Assembly (NCBI GenBank): GCA_001828545.1
Contig: MHYW01000098.1
Location: 1-8,919 of the forward strand
Length of the DNA: 8,919 bases
DNA from: Planctomycetes bacterium RIFCSPHIGHO2_12_FULL_52_36
Lineage (GTDB): Bacteria > Planctomycetota > Brocadiia > Brocadiales > Bathyanammoxibiaceae
Direction: 5' to 3'
The translations under genes were made by a program, and so were the position numbers. This document shows, in pieces, positions 1 through 5,617 of the stretch. The notes under the pieces were generated by a model that was given only the letters and a program-made list of their open reading frames with translations, made no database searches and was not told the DNA's origin. Positions within the stretch are counted from its first letter, which is position 1. Each line of letters opens with the position of its first letter.

Positions 1-276
1 CATCTTTTCTACAAATTCGTACGGGGCCACCGTCTCCCCCGGCCTCGTTACCTCTAGTCCCATGCTTCCGTCCTTCAATCGTTCCACCGTCATCCCAAGA
101 CAGCGGAGGAGGTCCATCATAACCCGTACGTCGGCAATGTCTGGAATGCCTTTTATCCTTGAGGGGCCGTGGGCAAGGATACAAGCGGCCATGATAGGCA
201 GGGCGGCATTCTTGGCCCCATTAATAGCTACCCGTCCGTGGAGACGTCTTCCTCCCTCAATAATAATCTTTTCCAT
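1..276 (-). CDS. murA: UDP-N-acetylglucosamine 1-carboxyvinyltransferase MurA, N-terminal 92 codons (partial, runs off left edge)
   Basis: MurA transfers enolpyruvate from PEP to UDP-GlcNAc in the cytoplasm, the first committed step of peptidoglycan synthesis. The visible reading frame starts MEKIIIEGGRRLHGRVAING and then reads AKNAALPIMAAC, the family's N-terminal signature, with the conserved lysine-asparagine pair at residues 22-23. The segment around residues 44-68 (GIPDIADVRVMMDLLRCLG) is also typical of MurA. Only about a fifth of the usual ~420 residues lies in the window, so the loop with the catalytic cysteine cannot be checked. The ATG sits 4 nt after the prmC stop, so translation is probably coupled. 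There is no strong Shine-Dalgarno sequence (the upstream bases read GATAAAAAG). It is the last visible gene of the rpmE-prfA-prmC-murA operon. Identification is firm. Confidence 0.95.
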   Translation of the reverse strand, partial: MEKIIIEGGRRLHGRVAINGAKNAALPIMAACILAHGPSRIKGIPDIADVRVMMDLLRCLGMTVERLKDGSMGLEVTRPGETVAPYEFVEKM

Positions 277-280
277 CTTT

Positions 281-1213
281 TTATCGCTCGGCCCGCCTAA
301 GGCGGATACCGCCTCCCCTCCTGGCTACTATCACCCGCTCTATGTCTTGCAGGTCTTTTACTGTCTCCACCCCTCCTAGATTTTCTTCCTTCAGGATAAG
401 TCCGCTAATAGGAGCGGCTTGCCCCTCCCCCAGTTCCAACACCAACCAGCCCCCCGGTTGGAGCCAGAGGGATGCCCCCTTTATAATCTCTCGGTAGCAG
501 TCCATACCGTCCTTACCAGCAATGAGCGCCTCCGGGGACTCATGGTCCCTCACCTCTGGCTGCAGCCCCTTCCACTCCCCCTCCGGGACGTAGGGGGGGT
601 TGGAGGCAATGAAGTCCACCCTGCCCTCAAGTCCCAGGCCTTGAAAGGCGGCGTAGAGGGGACCTTTTAGAAAAGAGATTTTGTCTTCCACCAGATACCT
701 CTGGGCATTAAATCGGGCCAGCCTCAGTGCCTTTTTAGAGGTATCAGAGGCATATACCTCTGCATGGGGGAGGTTGACGGCAAGGGAGACGGCTATGTTG
801 CCGCTCCCTGTGCCGATGTCCATGATAATTGTAGATTGGGTGGGTTCTGCCCTCTGTAGTACCGCTTCCACCACCAGTTCCGTCTCGGGTCTGGGGATGA
901 ACACCCCTTCCTCTGTCAGGAAGTCAATGGACATGAATTCTACATGCCCAATAATGTACTGGAGGGGTACCCTGGCGGCCCTCTTTTTGACTAGACGACG
1001 GAAGGTTCTCAGGGGAGCGGTGTCTATGGATTCATTGAGTCTGGCGTAGAGTTGGTGTCTTGGTAGGCTTAAGACTTCTGAGAGGAGTACCTCGGCGTCT
1101 AAGCGGGGGGAATCTACCCCTGCCTTCTCCAGGAGTTGAGTGGCCTCTAGCAATGCCTCCTGGAGGCTCTTAGACCCTTTCTGAGGGCTCAGCGGGGTAC
1201 TACGATGAGGCAT
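281..1213 (-). CDS. prmC: Release factor glutamine methyltransferase PrmC (HemK)
   Basis: PrmC uses S-adenosylmethionine to methylate the glutamine of the GGQ motif in release factors. Numbering from the ATG at 1211-1213 (310 aa), the protein has an N-terminal helical domain (SLQEALLEATQLLEKAG), the substrate-domain motif PLQYIIGHVEFM near residue 84, and IPRPETE near 106. The SAM-binding DIGTGSG follows near 132-138, and the catalytic NPPY near 205-208. A TTG codon lies directly upstream of the ATG (1214-1216) and could extend the protein by one residue; I prefer the ATG. The family's normal end (KDLQDIERVIVARR) is followed by an odd tail, GGGIRLRRAER, written largely by a copy of the CCGCCTNAGGCGG palindrome at 292-306. 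The gene follows prfA, whose product it modifies, with about 20 nt between them and no evident Shine-Dalgarno. Confidence 0.95.
   Translation of the reverse strand: MPHRSTPLSPQKGSKSLQEALLEATQLLEKAGVDSPRLDAEVLLSEVLSLPRHQLYARLNESIDTAPLRTFRRLVKKRAARVPLQYIIGHVEFMSIDFLTEEGVFIPRPETELVVEAVLQRAEPTQSTIIMDIGTGSGNIAVSLAVNLPHAEVYASDTSKKALRLARFNAQRYLVEDKISFLKGPLYAAFQGLGLEGRVDFIASNPPYVPEGEWKGLQPEVRDHESPEALIAGKDGMDCYREIIKGASLWLQPGGWLVLELGEGQAAPISGLILKEENLGGVETVKDLQDIERVIVARRGGGIRLRRAER
292..306. repeat. CCGCCTNAGGCGG palindrome, copy 1 (inside the prmC 3' end)
   Basis: The sequence CCCGCCTAAGGCGGA is a 15-nt near-palindrome differing at two positions from the TCCGCCTGAGGCGGA form. It encodes part of the C-terminal IRLRRA tail of PrmC, in a frame different from the SASGG copies. 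Confidence 0.75.
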
Positions 1214-1234
1214 CAATAGTGAATGGTATTCATA

Positions 1235-2323
1235 TCAATGGGTCGCCACCAGTTGTCTTAATTGTTCCTCCCTGCTGTATGCCTGGAGTTGTTCCAGCAT
1301 CTCGTCTATGTGGCCTAACATGAACCTCTCCAGGTCATAGAGGGAGAAGTTTATCCTATGGTCAGTAACACGGTTCTGTGGGAAATTATAGGTGCGGATC
1401 TTTTCGCTACGGTCTCCGGTACCAATCTGTCCCTTGCGGGTCTTATCCCTCTTCTGCCTCTCTTGCTCCTCGTAGAACTCGTAGAGGCGGCTCTTGAGGA
1501 TCCGTTCGGCCTTGGACCTGTTTTTGTGCTGGGACTTCTCATCCTGGCATCTTACGATTATCCCGGTGGGGATGTGGGTCATCCGGACGGCAGAGCTGGT
1601 CTTATTAACCTTTTGACCCCCTGGCCCGGAGGACCTCATGGTCTCAACCTTTAAGTCCTTTGGGTCTATATTGATTTCTACGTCTTCTACCTCTGGCAAG
1701 ACGGCTACGGTAGCGGCGGAGGTGTGTATCCTCCCCTGGGTCTCCGTAGCAGGTATCCTTTGCACCCTATGGGTGCCGCTCTCGTGGCGGAGTCTCTGAT
1801 AGGCGCCCTCTCCCTCCACGGAGAAGACGACCTCTTTAAACCCGCCTATTTCCGTAGGGCTGCTATCAAAGACTTCTACCTTCCAGTCCTGTCTTTCTGC
1901 GTACTTTACGTACATACGGAACAGGTCTGCGGCGAACAGTGCCGCCTCCTCTCCCCCTGTCCCCGCCCTTATCTCCATGATGACACCCCCCTGTGCTCCT
2001 CCCTCCCGGGAGAGGAGTTGGTTGGTAATGTCTTCCATGAGTTCTTTTTCTTTTGCCTCCAGCCCCTGAAGTTCCTCCCGGGCCAGATGCTGGAATTCCT
2101 TGTCTTCCCTACCTGAGACAATCCTCTCTGCCTCCTCCTTCTGCTGGAGGAGTTGGGTGAACTGGAGGTAACGTTGGACTATCCTGGAGAGACTACCCCT
2201 TTCCTTCATATAGGTGCCGTACTGGGCAGGATTGGCTAACGTGGCAGGGTCGGCTATCAGCCTCTCCAGTTCCGTATACCTCTCGTATAACGCCTTCAGT
2301 TTTTGTAACAGGTTGTCCTTCAT
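1235..2323 (-). CDS. prfA: Peptide chain release factor 1 (RF1)
   Basis: RF1 recognises UAA and UAG in the ribosomal A site and triggers peptide release. The 362-residue length is normal for the family. The stop-codon recognition tripeptide is PAT (residues 191-193, in HRVQRIPATETQGRIHTSA), the RF1 form rather than the SPF of RF2. The catalytic loop GPGGQKVNKTSSAVR, with GGQ at 235-237, is intact. The N-terminal part is coiled-coil-like, as usual. The start ATG overlaps the rpmE stop as ATGA (4-nt overlap), which indicates translational coupling; only a weak purine stretch (GAAGAGAAAAA) precedes it. The gene lies upstream of prmC, whose product methylates this GGQ. The strong RF1 motifs make the call essentially certain. 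Confidence 0.98.
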   Translation of the reverse strand: MKDNLLQKLKALYERYTELERLIADPATLANPAQYGTYMKERGSLSRIVQRYLQFTQLLQQKEEAERIVSGREDKEFQHLAREELQGLEAKEKELMEDITNQLLSREGGAQGGVIMEIRAGTGGEEAALFAADLFRMYVKYAERQDWKVEVFDSSPTEIGGFKEVVFSVEGEGAYQRLRHESGTHRVQRIPATETQGRIHTSAATVAVLPEVEDVEINIDPKDLKVETMRSSGPGGQKVNKTSSAVRMTHIPTGIIVRCQDEKSQHKNRSKAERILKSRLYEFYEEQERQKRDKTRKGQIGTGDRSEKIRTYNFPQNRVTDHRINFSLYDLERFMLGHIDEMLEQLQAYSREEQLRQLVATH

Positions 2324-2601
2324 TTTTTCTCTTCGGGTGGAAGGGCCACTACCGAGGGTCCGCCTGGGGCGGCTACCGCCTCTTCTTTTTCTACGGCCTT
2401 AGCACTCTTTCTGTACCTGCGGCGGAACCTCTCCACCTTGCCGGTGGTGTCTACCAGTCTCTGCCTGCCCGTATAAAACGGGTGGCACCTGGAACATATT
2501 TCAACCACTATCTTGGGCTTGGTGGAGCGGGTCTTAAAGGTCTCGCCGCAGCCGCATGTCACCGTCGCCTCTACGTATTCAGGATGTATATCTTTTTTCA
2601 T
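2320..2601 (-). CDS. rpmE: 50S ribosomal protein L31, zinc-binding (C+) type with an extended C-terminus
   Basis: L31 belongs to the large ribosomal subunit and bridges towards the small-subunit head. The protein starts MKKDIHPEYVEATVTCGCGE and contains the zinc ligands of the C+ type: C16, C18, C36 and C39 (CSRCHPFYTG). The family's usual end (GKVERFRRRYR) lies near residue 64. The remaining ~29 residues are an acidic/basic and proline-glycine tail, unlike the ~70-residue E. coli protein. Residues 77-81 (AAPGG) of that tail are exactly one degenerate copy of the 15-nt palindrome. The start has the best Shine-Dalgarno in the window (GAGGTGAGGAG directly before ATG) and a promoter just upstream, so it is the first gene of the operon. 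Its end overlaps prfA by 4 nt. Confidence 0.97.
   Translation of the reverse strand: MKKDIHPEYVEATVTCGCGETFKTRSTKPKIVVEICSRCHPFYTGRQRLVDTTGKVERFRRRYRKSAKAVEKEEAVAAPGGPSVVALPPEEKK
2359..2373. repeat. Degenerate CCGCCTNAGGCGG palindrome, copy 2 (inside rpmE)
   Basis: TCCGCCTGGGGCGGC differs at two positions from the consensus. On the coding strand it is exactly five codons, read as A-A-P-G-G (L31 residues 77-81), the same register as the SASGG copies in resB and the second cytochrome. It is the least certain copy because of its two changes. Confidence 0.5.
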
Positions 2602-2612
2602 CTCCTCACCTC
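2602..2612 (-). promoter_or_regulatory. rpmE ribosome binding site
   Basis: On the minus strand GAGGTGAGGAG runs directly up to the rpmE ATG. The GAGGTG core has a spacing of about 5 nt. It is one of only two clear Shine-Dalgarno sequences in the window and fixes the rpmE start. Confidence 0.8.
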
Positions 2613-2620
2613 AAAGCTTA

Positions 2621-2649
2621 ATTTTAGCAAATTAACCCTCCTATGGCAA
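2621..2649 (-). promoter_or_regulatory. sigma70-type promoter of the rpmE-prfA-prmC-murA operon
   Basis: On the minus strand the -35 box is TTGCCA (2644-2649), the spacer is 17 nt, and the -10 box is TAAAAT (2621-2626). A TGC triplet immediately before the -10 makes it an extended -10 promoter. Transcription would start near 2614, giving a leader of only about 13 nt that is almost entirely the ribosome binding site. Both boxes have five of six consensus bases with ideal spacing. Confidence 0.7.
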
Positions 2650-2661
2650 TATGGAAAATAC

Positions 2662-2697
2662 TAGGGACCAAGCACTAGGCACTAGTGCTTAGTGTCC
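2662..2697. repeat. Heptanucleotide repeat array and hairpin at the resB stop codon
   Basis: Five heptads (TAGGGAC, CAAGCAC, TAGGCAC, TAGTGCT, TAGTGTC) run from 2662 to 2696. They contain an 8-bp perfect stem: AAGCACTA (2670-2677) pairs with TAGTGCTT (2683-2690) across a 5-nt loop. An outer GGAC/GTCC pairing (2665-2668 with 2694-2697) lengthens it. The resB stop (minus-strand TAA at 2691-2689) lies in the array. On the minus strand the hairpin is followed only by a weak TATTTT stretch, so it may act as a poor terminator before the rpmE promoter; that role is inference. Confidence 0.6.
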
Positions 2698-4158
2698 AGT
2701 AAGGACCTGGCCCAACTTTTCCATCATCCCGGCCTCGCCCCCCCAAATCCCTGCCCTCTGCAGTTGTACATAGACCCGGCTACCCTCAGACGGTCCGCCT
2801 GAGGCGGATGCCACCTTCTCTACTACGTAACTGGCCCTCAGCCACCGCCCCCAGGCCCTGAAGAGCATCCCGAAGAAGAGTATAGGGGCCGCTATCCAGA
2901 GGAGGGCTACCCCTGGGTCATGACGATAGCTCAGGACAGTCCCAGCCTGTATGTTTCCAACCCCCACCCGCACCCCTTTAACCTCCTTTGTCTCACCCTC
3001 GTAAATCTTGAATATTTCTCCGCCTGAGGCGGACTGCCCCTCCCCAGGGGTATAGGTCAGCTTCACAAAGGGACGGACGGTGCAGGGACTTCCATCTTTT
3101 AAGAGTAACGTGCCTGAGATTACCTGCATGGTGCTGAATTCCCCCTCTAGTCCTGGTAGCTTATACGTCCCCTTGTCATCGGGTTCTACCTTTACCCCAT
3201 TGGCAAAGAGGTCAAAGCGGTAGTCGTAGGCACTCTGGTAGAAGGTGAGTCCCCTGTAGCGTAAGGGTTCGTTGACCTTAACGGTAACTTCCTTTTCAGG
3301 CCGCCTGGCATCGTATACCACTATGCGGCTGGCATATTCTACGGCGTAGAGGGCATCCTCCTTAGAAGAGACTACTAGCCCCCCTTGCTTCAGGGTCTCC
3401 TTGAGCCGGGGGCCGAAACCCTTTGCGGGGAAGCCCTCTATGCTGGGCTTCTGGGTGTATTTAATAGAAAATTCCTCAAGACCCAGTTTGAACTTCTTCT
3501 CAGGAGGCGCCTCCAGATGCTTTTCACCCCCGGTATACTTGTTCCACCTTATATCCTTTGAGACGGTGGCAACGTCTACGGGCGCTCCTGGATAGATAGT
3601 CAGGTTAGACTCAAAGGCAAAGAGGAAGGTTATCAGGGCCCCAATTACCGTGAGCATAACGGAGATGTGATAGGAGAGGGAGAGCCATACATAGTGGATA
3701 AAGCCTTGTTCAAGGACTCCCCCTGAGTGGACTTCTCCCATAAGGTGGGCAGGCTTCCTGAGGAATAGCCTCTTCCTGAAGAATCCCTCAATCCGCCTTG
3801 TGGCCTCTTCAGGGCCGCAGGGCAACTTGAACCCCACCGTGGCCTTATGTGCAGAGAGGGTAGAGACGGAGAGCATAGCCGGCTTCCTTATCTTGAGCAT
3901 CCACGTGAGGCGCTTATAGGTGCAGAGGCAGAGGTTGAGGAAGAAGAGCCCCGACACCCCCAGGAACCAGGGGCCTGAATAGACGTTAAGGAGGTCCATC
4001 CCTTTTATAATCCTTAGGGCCAGTCCCGTTACCTTAATCTGCCCGTAGTCCCCACCGTAAGGCAGGATGTTCCCCACTAGATAGAATAAGAGGAGGATAC
4101 CAAATAGCACTATAGACGTCTTGGTGGAGCTAAATATGTCGTAAAGGGCGGAGAGCAT
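2689..4158 (-). CDS. resB: ResB/Ccs1-type cytochrome c biogenesis protein (System II)
   Basis: ResB (Ccs1) and CcsA form the System II haem export and cytochrome c synthetase complex, which attaches haem to CxxCH motifs outside the cytoplasmic membrane. The 489-residue protein shows the family layout: membrane segments near residues 14-34, 62-82 and 160-182, a large external domain (about 183-412), and a last membrane segment near 415-434. The family signature NEPLRYRGLTFYQSAYD is at 296-312, followed by HDPGVALLWIAAPILFFG at the last segment. H163 in the third membrane segment is a candidate haem-handling histidine. Two palindrome copies lie in the gene, both read SASGG (residues 376-380 and 451-455). 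The start is placed by alignment to the usual N-terminal ...FSSTKTSIVLF... region. No Shine-Dalgarno precedes it; the upstream bases belong to a heptad array. The gene follows ccsA and probably shares its transcript. Confidence 0.93.
   Translation of the reverse strand: MLSALYDIFSSTKTSIVLFGILLLFYLVGNILPYGGDYGQIKVTGLALRIIKGMDLLNVYSGPWFLGVSGLFFLNLCLCTYKRLTWMLKIRKPAMLSVSTLSAHKATVGFKLPCGPEEATRRIEGFFRKRLFLRKPAHLMGEVHSGGVLEQGFIHYVWLSLSYHISVMLTVIGALITFLFAFESNLTIYPGAPVDVATVSKDIRWNKYTGGEKHLEAPPEKKFKLGLEEFSIKYTQKPSIEGFPAKGFGPRLKETLKQGGLVVSSKEDALYAVEYASRIVVYDARRPEKEVTVKVNEPLRYRGLTFYQSAYDYRFDLFANGVKVEPDDKGTYKLPGLEGEFSTMQVISGTLLLKDGSPCTVRPFVKLTYTPGEGQSASGGEIFKIYEGETKEVKGVRVGVGNIQAGTVLSYRHDPGVALLWIAAPILFFGMLFRAWGRWLRASYVVEKVASASGGPSEGSRVYVQLQRAGIWGGEAGMMEKLGQVLTGH
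2794..2808. repeat. CCGCCTNAGGCGG palindrome, copy 3 (inside resB)
   Basis: TCCGCCTGAGGCGGA is exactly in codon register and gives SASGG at ResB residues 451-455, in the C-terminal tail after the last membrane segment. Its flanks GTCC...GGATGCCAC match the copy at 8825-8839. Confidence 0.85.
3019..3033. repeat. CCGCCTNAGGCGG palindrome, copy 4 (inside resB)
   Basis: A second perfect TCCGCCTGAGGCGGA copy in resB, again in exact codon register and read SASGG (residues 376-380), lies in the external domain between the TYTPGEGQ and EIFKIYEGE segments. Confidence 0.85.
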
Positions 4159-4163
4159 GGTTT

Positions 4164-4251
4164 CAGGTTACAGGGGACAGGGAACGGGATACAGGATACA
4201 GGGAAAAAGATTTTTACCTGTTACCTGTTTCCTGTAACCTGTCTCCTGTGT
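4164..4251. repeat. Inverted heptanucleotide array filling the ccsA-resB spacer
   Basis: Six heptads (CAGGTTA, CAGGGGA, CAGGGAA, CGGGATA, CAGGATA, CAGGGAA; 4164-4205) are followed by the centre AAAGATTTTTA (4206-4216). Five heptads of the complementary type follow (CCTGTTA, CCTGTTT, CCTGTAA, CCTGTCT, CCTGTGT; 4217-4251). The two arms can pair as a long imperfect hairpin in RNA from either strand. The array occupies nearly all of the 94 nt between the ccsA stop and the resB start, so it sits where the resB ribosome binding site would be expected. It resembles the short tandemly repeated heptamers known from cyanobacteria in form; relatedness is not claimed. Confidence 0.8.
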
Positions 4252-4252
4252 T

Positions 4253-5176
4253 TTAATAGGCATGCATGCTGTAGAGGCCAAAGAGCTTGGTAAGGAAGCC
4301 ACTGCCCATAAACGTGACGAGCATGCAGGAGAATCCCAGCAGGCAGAAGACTGAGCCCCATACCGGCCTCCACCGAGGTACAGACATGGTGTGGAGGTAC
4401 ATGGCAAAGGTCGTCCAGGTTATAAGGGACAGTATCTCAAAGGGGTCCCATGACCAGTACCTTCCCCAGGCCGCATCTGCCCAGGCAGCACCTGAAATCA
4501 TGCCAAAGGTTAATAGCGGGAACCCCATTAGTATCAGCAGGTAAGACAGCCTGTGGAAGGTCTCTACCTCCAGGGAGGGCAGACCGTAGTCTTCCCAGGT
4601 CCTCCTGGTAACTCCCAGGGCCTTTATGATGACGTAAGACAGCTCCACAGAGCATCCCACTACGAATACGGCGTAGGCACCAAAGGCTATCAGTACATGC
4701 CAGAAATACCAGGGGCTTTGCAGGGCAGGGGCCAGGGGTGTAACCACCGGGCTATATTTGTTTATGGCTATGAATAGGGCGGCTATAGAGAGCATAGTGA
4801 CAAAGATTCCTGGGGTAGTGAGTTCTGCCCATCGCCTCCTTATAAAGAGATAAGTGGCGGTATTGCACCAGGCAAACCAGGAGAGGCACTCGTATTTATT
4901 TTGTACGGGTGGCTGTCCCTCCTCAACGCCTCTGAGTATAATGAGCAGGGTATGGGCAAGCACGGCCAGGAGGAGGGTCTGGGTGGCCACCCTGCCCACC
5001 GCAAAACTCCTCAGCGGCGGTAGGGCCATCCTGGATAGCACCGCAGGCAGGATGGAGCTTATCCAGAACTGGAGGAGGTGGAGGACGCAACTCAGGATAT
5101 ATAGTCCCACTACGGCAAAGAATAGCCTCATCTCCAGGGTAAGTAACGTACTCTCCCTAAAGAACGTCTCTTGCAT
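4253..5176 (-). CDS. ccsA: CcsA/ResC-type cytochrome c synthetase subunit (System II)
   Basis: CcsA is the haem-handling membrane subunit that works with ResB/Ccs1. The 307-residue protein has about eight hydrophobic segments and the diagnostic WWD domain WGRYWSWDP at residues 237-245. Histidines suited to haem ligation are H75 (LAHTLL), H160 (YFWHVLIAFGAY), H208 (ETFHRLSY) and H262 (MYLHTM). The NKYECLSWFAWC segment near 93-104 matches the family's external loop and next helix. Just after the WWD core the usual WDPKETWALITW reads WDPFEILSLITW here, so the charged lysine is replaced by phenylalanine. The start has a good ribosome binding site (AAGGA, 7 nt spacing) and an upstream promoter. 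The resB gene follows after 94 nt. Likely substrates in the window are the two cytochromes at 7912-8919. Confidence 0.93.
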   Translation of the reverse strand: MQETFFRESTLLTLEMRLFFAVVGLYILSCVLHLLQFWISSILPAVLSRMALPPLRSFAVGRVATQTLLLAVLAHTLLIILRGVEEGQPPVQNKYECLSWFAWCNTATYLFIRRRWAELTTPGIFVTMLSIAALFIAINKYSPVVTPLAPALQSPWYFWHVLIAFGAYAVFVVGCSVELSYVIIKALGVTRRTWEDYGLPSLEVETFHRLSYLLILMGFPLLTFGMISGAAWADAAWGRYWSWDPFEILSLITWTTFAMYLHTMSVPRWRPVWGSVFCLLGFSCMLVTFMGSGFLTKLFGLYSMHAY

Positions 5177-5183
5177 GTATTAG

Positions 5184-5188
5184 TCCTT
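5184..5188 (-). promoter_or_regulatory. ccsA ribosome binding site
   Basis: AAGGA on the minus strand lies 7 nt before the ccsA ATG at 5174-5176. It supports that start and contrasts with the absent site before resB. Confidence 0.7.
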
Positions 5189-5222
5189 GTCTTAAGGGGG
5201 TCTTATCTTTAATTAAAACAAC

Positions 5223-5251
5223 ATTTTACCAGTAAAAGTTTGGGAATTCAA
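5223..5251 (-). promoter_or_regulatory. Promoter of ccsA-resB with an inverted repeat over the -10 box
   Basis: On the minus strand the -35 is TTGAAT (5246-5251), the spacer is 17 nt, and the -10 is TAAAAT (5223-5228), preceded by TGG (extended -10). Transcription would start near 5216, leaving a leader of about 40 nt. An inverted repeat, TTTTAC-CA-GTAAAA (5224-5237), covers the -10 and the adjoining spacer. It could be an operator, or may only reflect A/T-rich promoter sequence. Confidence 0.55.
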
Positions 5252-5292
5252 CGGTAAATTCTCTTGCTCAAAGAAGCAGGACACACCCCCAG

Positions 5293-5310
5293 CCCCTCTT
5301 AGAAGAGGGG
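5293..5310. repeat. Perfect CCCCTCTT-AG-AAGAGGGG palindrome
   Basis: Two 8-nt arms (5293-5300 and 5303-5310) are exact complements around AG. The surroundings (CACACCCCCAG before it, AGAAAA after it) look like a small interspersed element, not a terminator, because no T tract follows on the plus strand. Confidence 0.7.
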
Positions 5311-5323
5311 AGAAAAGGTGCAG

Positions 5324-5372
5324 GGGCAGGTCCCGCCCAGAACAACGGCGGATTTTCAACTCGCACCTGCCC
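5324..5372. repeat. GGGCAGGT / ACCTGCCC inverted repeat
   Basis: GGGCAGGT at 5324-5331 is the exact complement of ACCTGCCC at 5365-5372, with 33 nt between. The spacer contains CCCGCCC and GGCGG, which may pair further. The role is unknown. Confidence 0.5.
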
Positions 5373-5387
5373 ATTGTCTTAGGCAGA

Positions 5388-5402
5388 TCCGCCTACGGCG
5401 TG
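5388..5402. repeat. Degenerate CCGCCTNAGGCGG palindrome, copy 5
   Basis: TCCGCCTACGGCGTG keeps the CCGCC-T-A core but has a changed centre and right end. It is intergenic. It could belong to a related CCGCCTACGGCGG family. Confidence 0.45.
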
Positions 5403-5415
5403 ACATGACCTGCGG

Positions 5416-5457
5416 CTACCCCCTACCCCCTGGTCCCTAACCCCTGGCCTCTGACCT
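5416..5457. repeat. Heptanucleotide array, CTNNCCN type, upstream of the CNNM promoter
   Basis: Six consecutive heptads: CTACCCC, CTACCCC, CTGGTCC, CTAACCC, CTGGCCT, CTGACCT. The orientation is opposite to the array at 5512-5553, so the consensus promoter lies between two inverted arrays. Confidence 0.75.
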
Positions 5458-5472
5458 TGCCCCTACGGTTCG

Positions 5473-5502
5473 TTGACAAGGTGTTTCTGTGGTTGTTATA
5501 AT
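5473..5502 (+). promoter_or_regulatory. Consensus sigma70 promoter of the CNNM gene pair
   Basis: TTGACA (5473-5478) and TATAAT (5497-5502) are both perfect consensus hexamers with an 18-nt spacer, and TGT precedes the -10 (extended -10). Initiation is expected near 5509. This gives a leader of about 117 nt before the ATG at 5626, made almost entirely of repeat arrays and a hairpin. Confidence 0.85.
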
Positions 5503-5511
5503 ACCCCTGCA

Positions 5512-5553
5512 GGGACTAGGGGTTAGGGATTAAGGGCTAGGGATAGGGGAAGA
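5512..5553. repeat. Heptanucleotide array in the CNNM leader, left arm
   Basis: Six heptads: GGGACTA, GGGGTTA, GGGATTA, AGGGCTA, GGGATAG, GGGAAGA. This array is largely complementary, allowing G-U pairs, to the array at 5583-5617, and also resembles the reverse complement of the array at 5416-5457. Confidence 0.75.
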
Positions 5554-5560
5554 AGTATAA

Positions 5561-5578
5561 CGCAGGCTAAAGCCTGCG
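5561..5578. repeat. CGCAGGCT-AA-AGCCTGCG hairpin in the CNNM leader
   Basis: Two perfect 8-nt arms (5561-5568 and 5571-5578) with AA between; realistically 7 bp closing a TAAA loop. It forms the centre of the larger fold made by the flanking heptad arrays. No T tract follows, so it is not an evident terminator. Confidence 0.7.
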
Positions 5579-5582
5579 GCGA

Positions 5583-5617
5583 CCCCTGACCCCTGGCCCC
5601 TAATCCCTGACTCCTGC
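5583..5617. repeat. Heptanucleotide array in the CNNM leader, right arm
   Basis: Five heptads: CCCCTGA, CCCCTGG, CCCCTAA, TCCCTGA, CTCCTGC. The array ends 8 nt before the ATG at 5626, so no purine-rich ribosome binding site is present. Confidence 0.75.

Noticed and set aside
62..379. Plus-strand open frame of 105 codons over murA and prmC
   Set aside because: Antisense to two clearly identified genes and without family features.
4168..4407. Minus-strand open frame running through the ccsA 3' end and the spacer array
   Set aside because: Alternative frame of ccsA extended by stop-free heptad repeats; it ends in repeat-derived FPCILYPVPCPL-like sequence, not a real protein.
4164..5617. The period-7 arrays as a CRISPR array
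   Set aside because: Units are 7 nt, contiguous and degenerate, with no spacers of 25-40 nt and no cas genes in the window.
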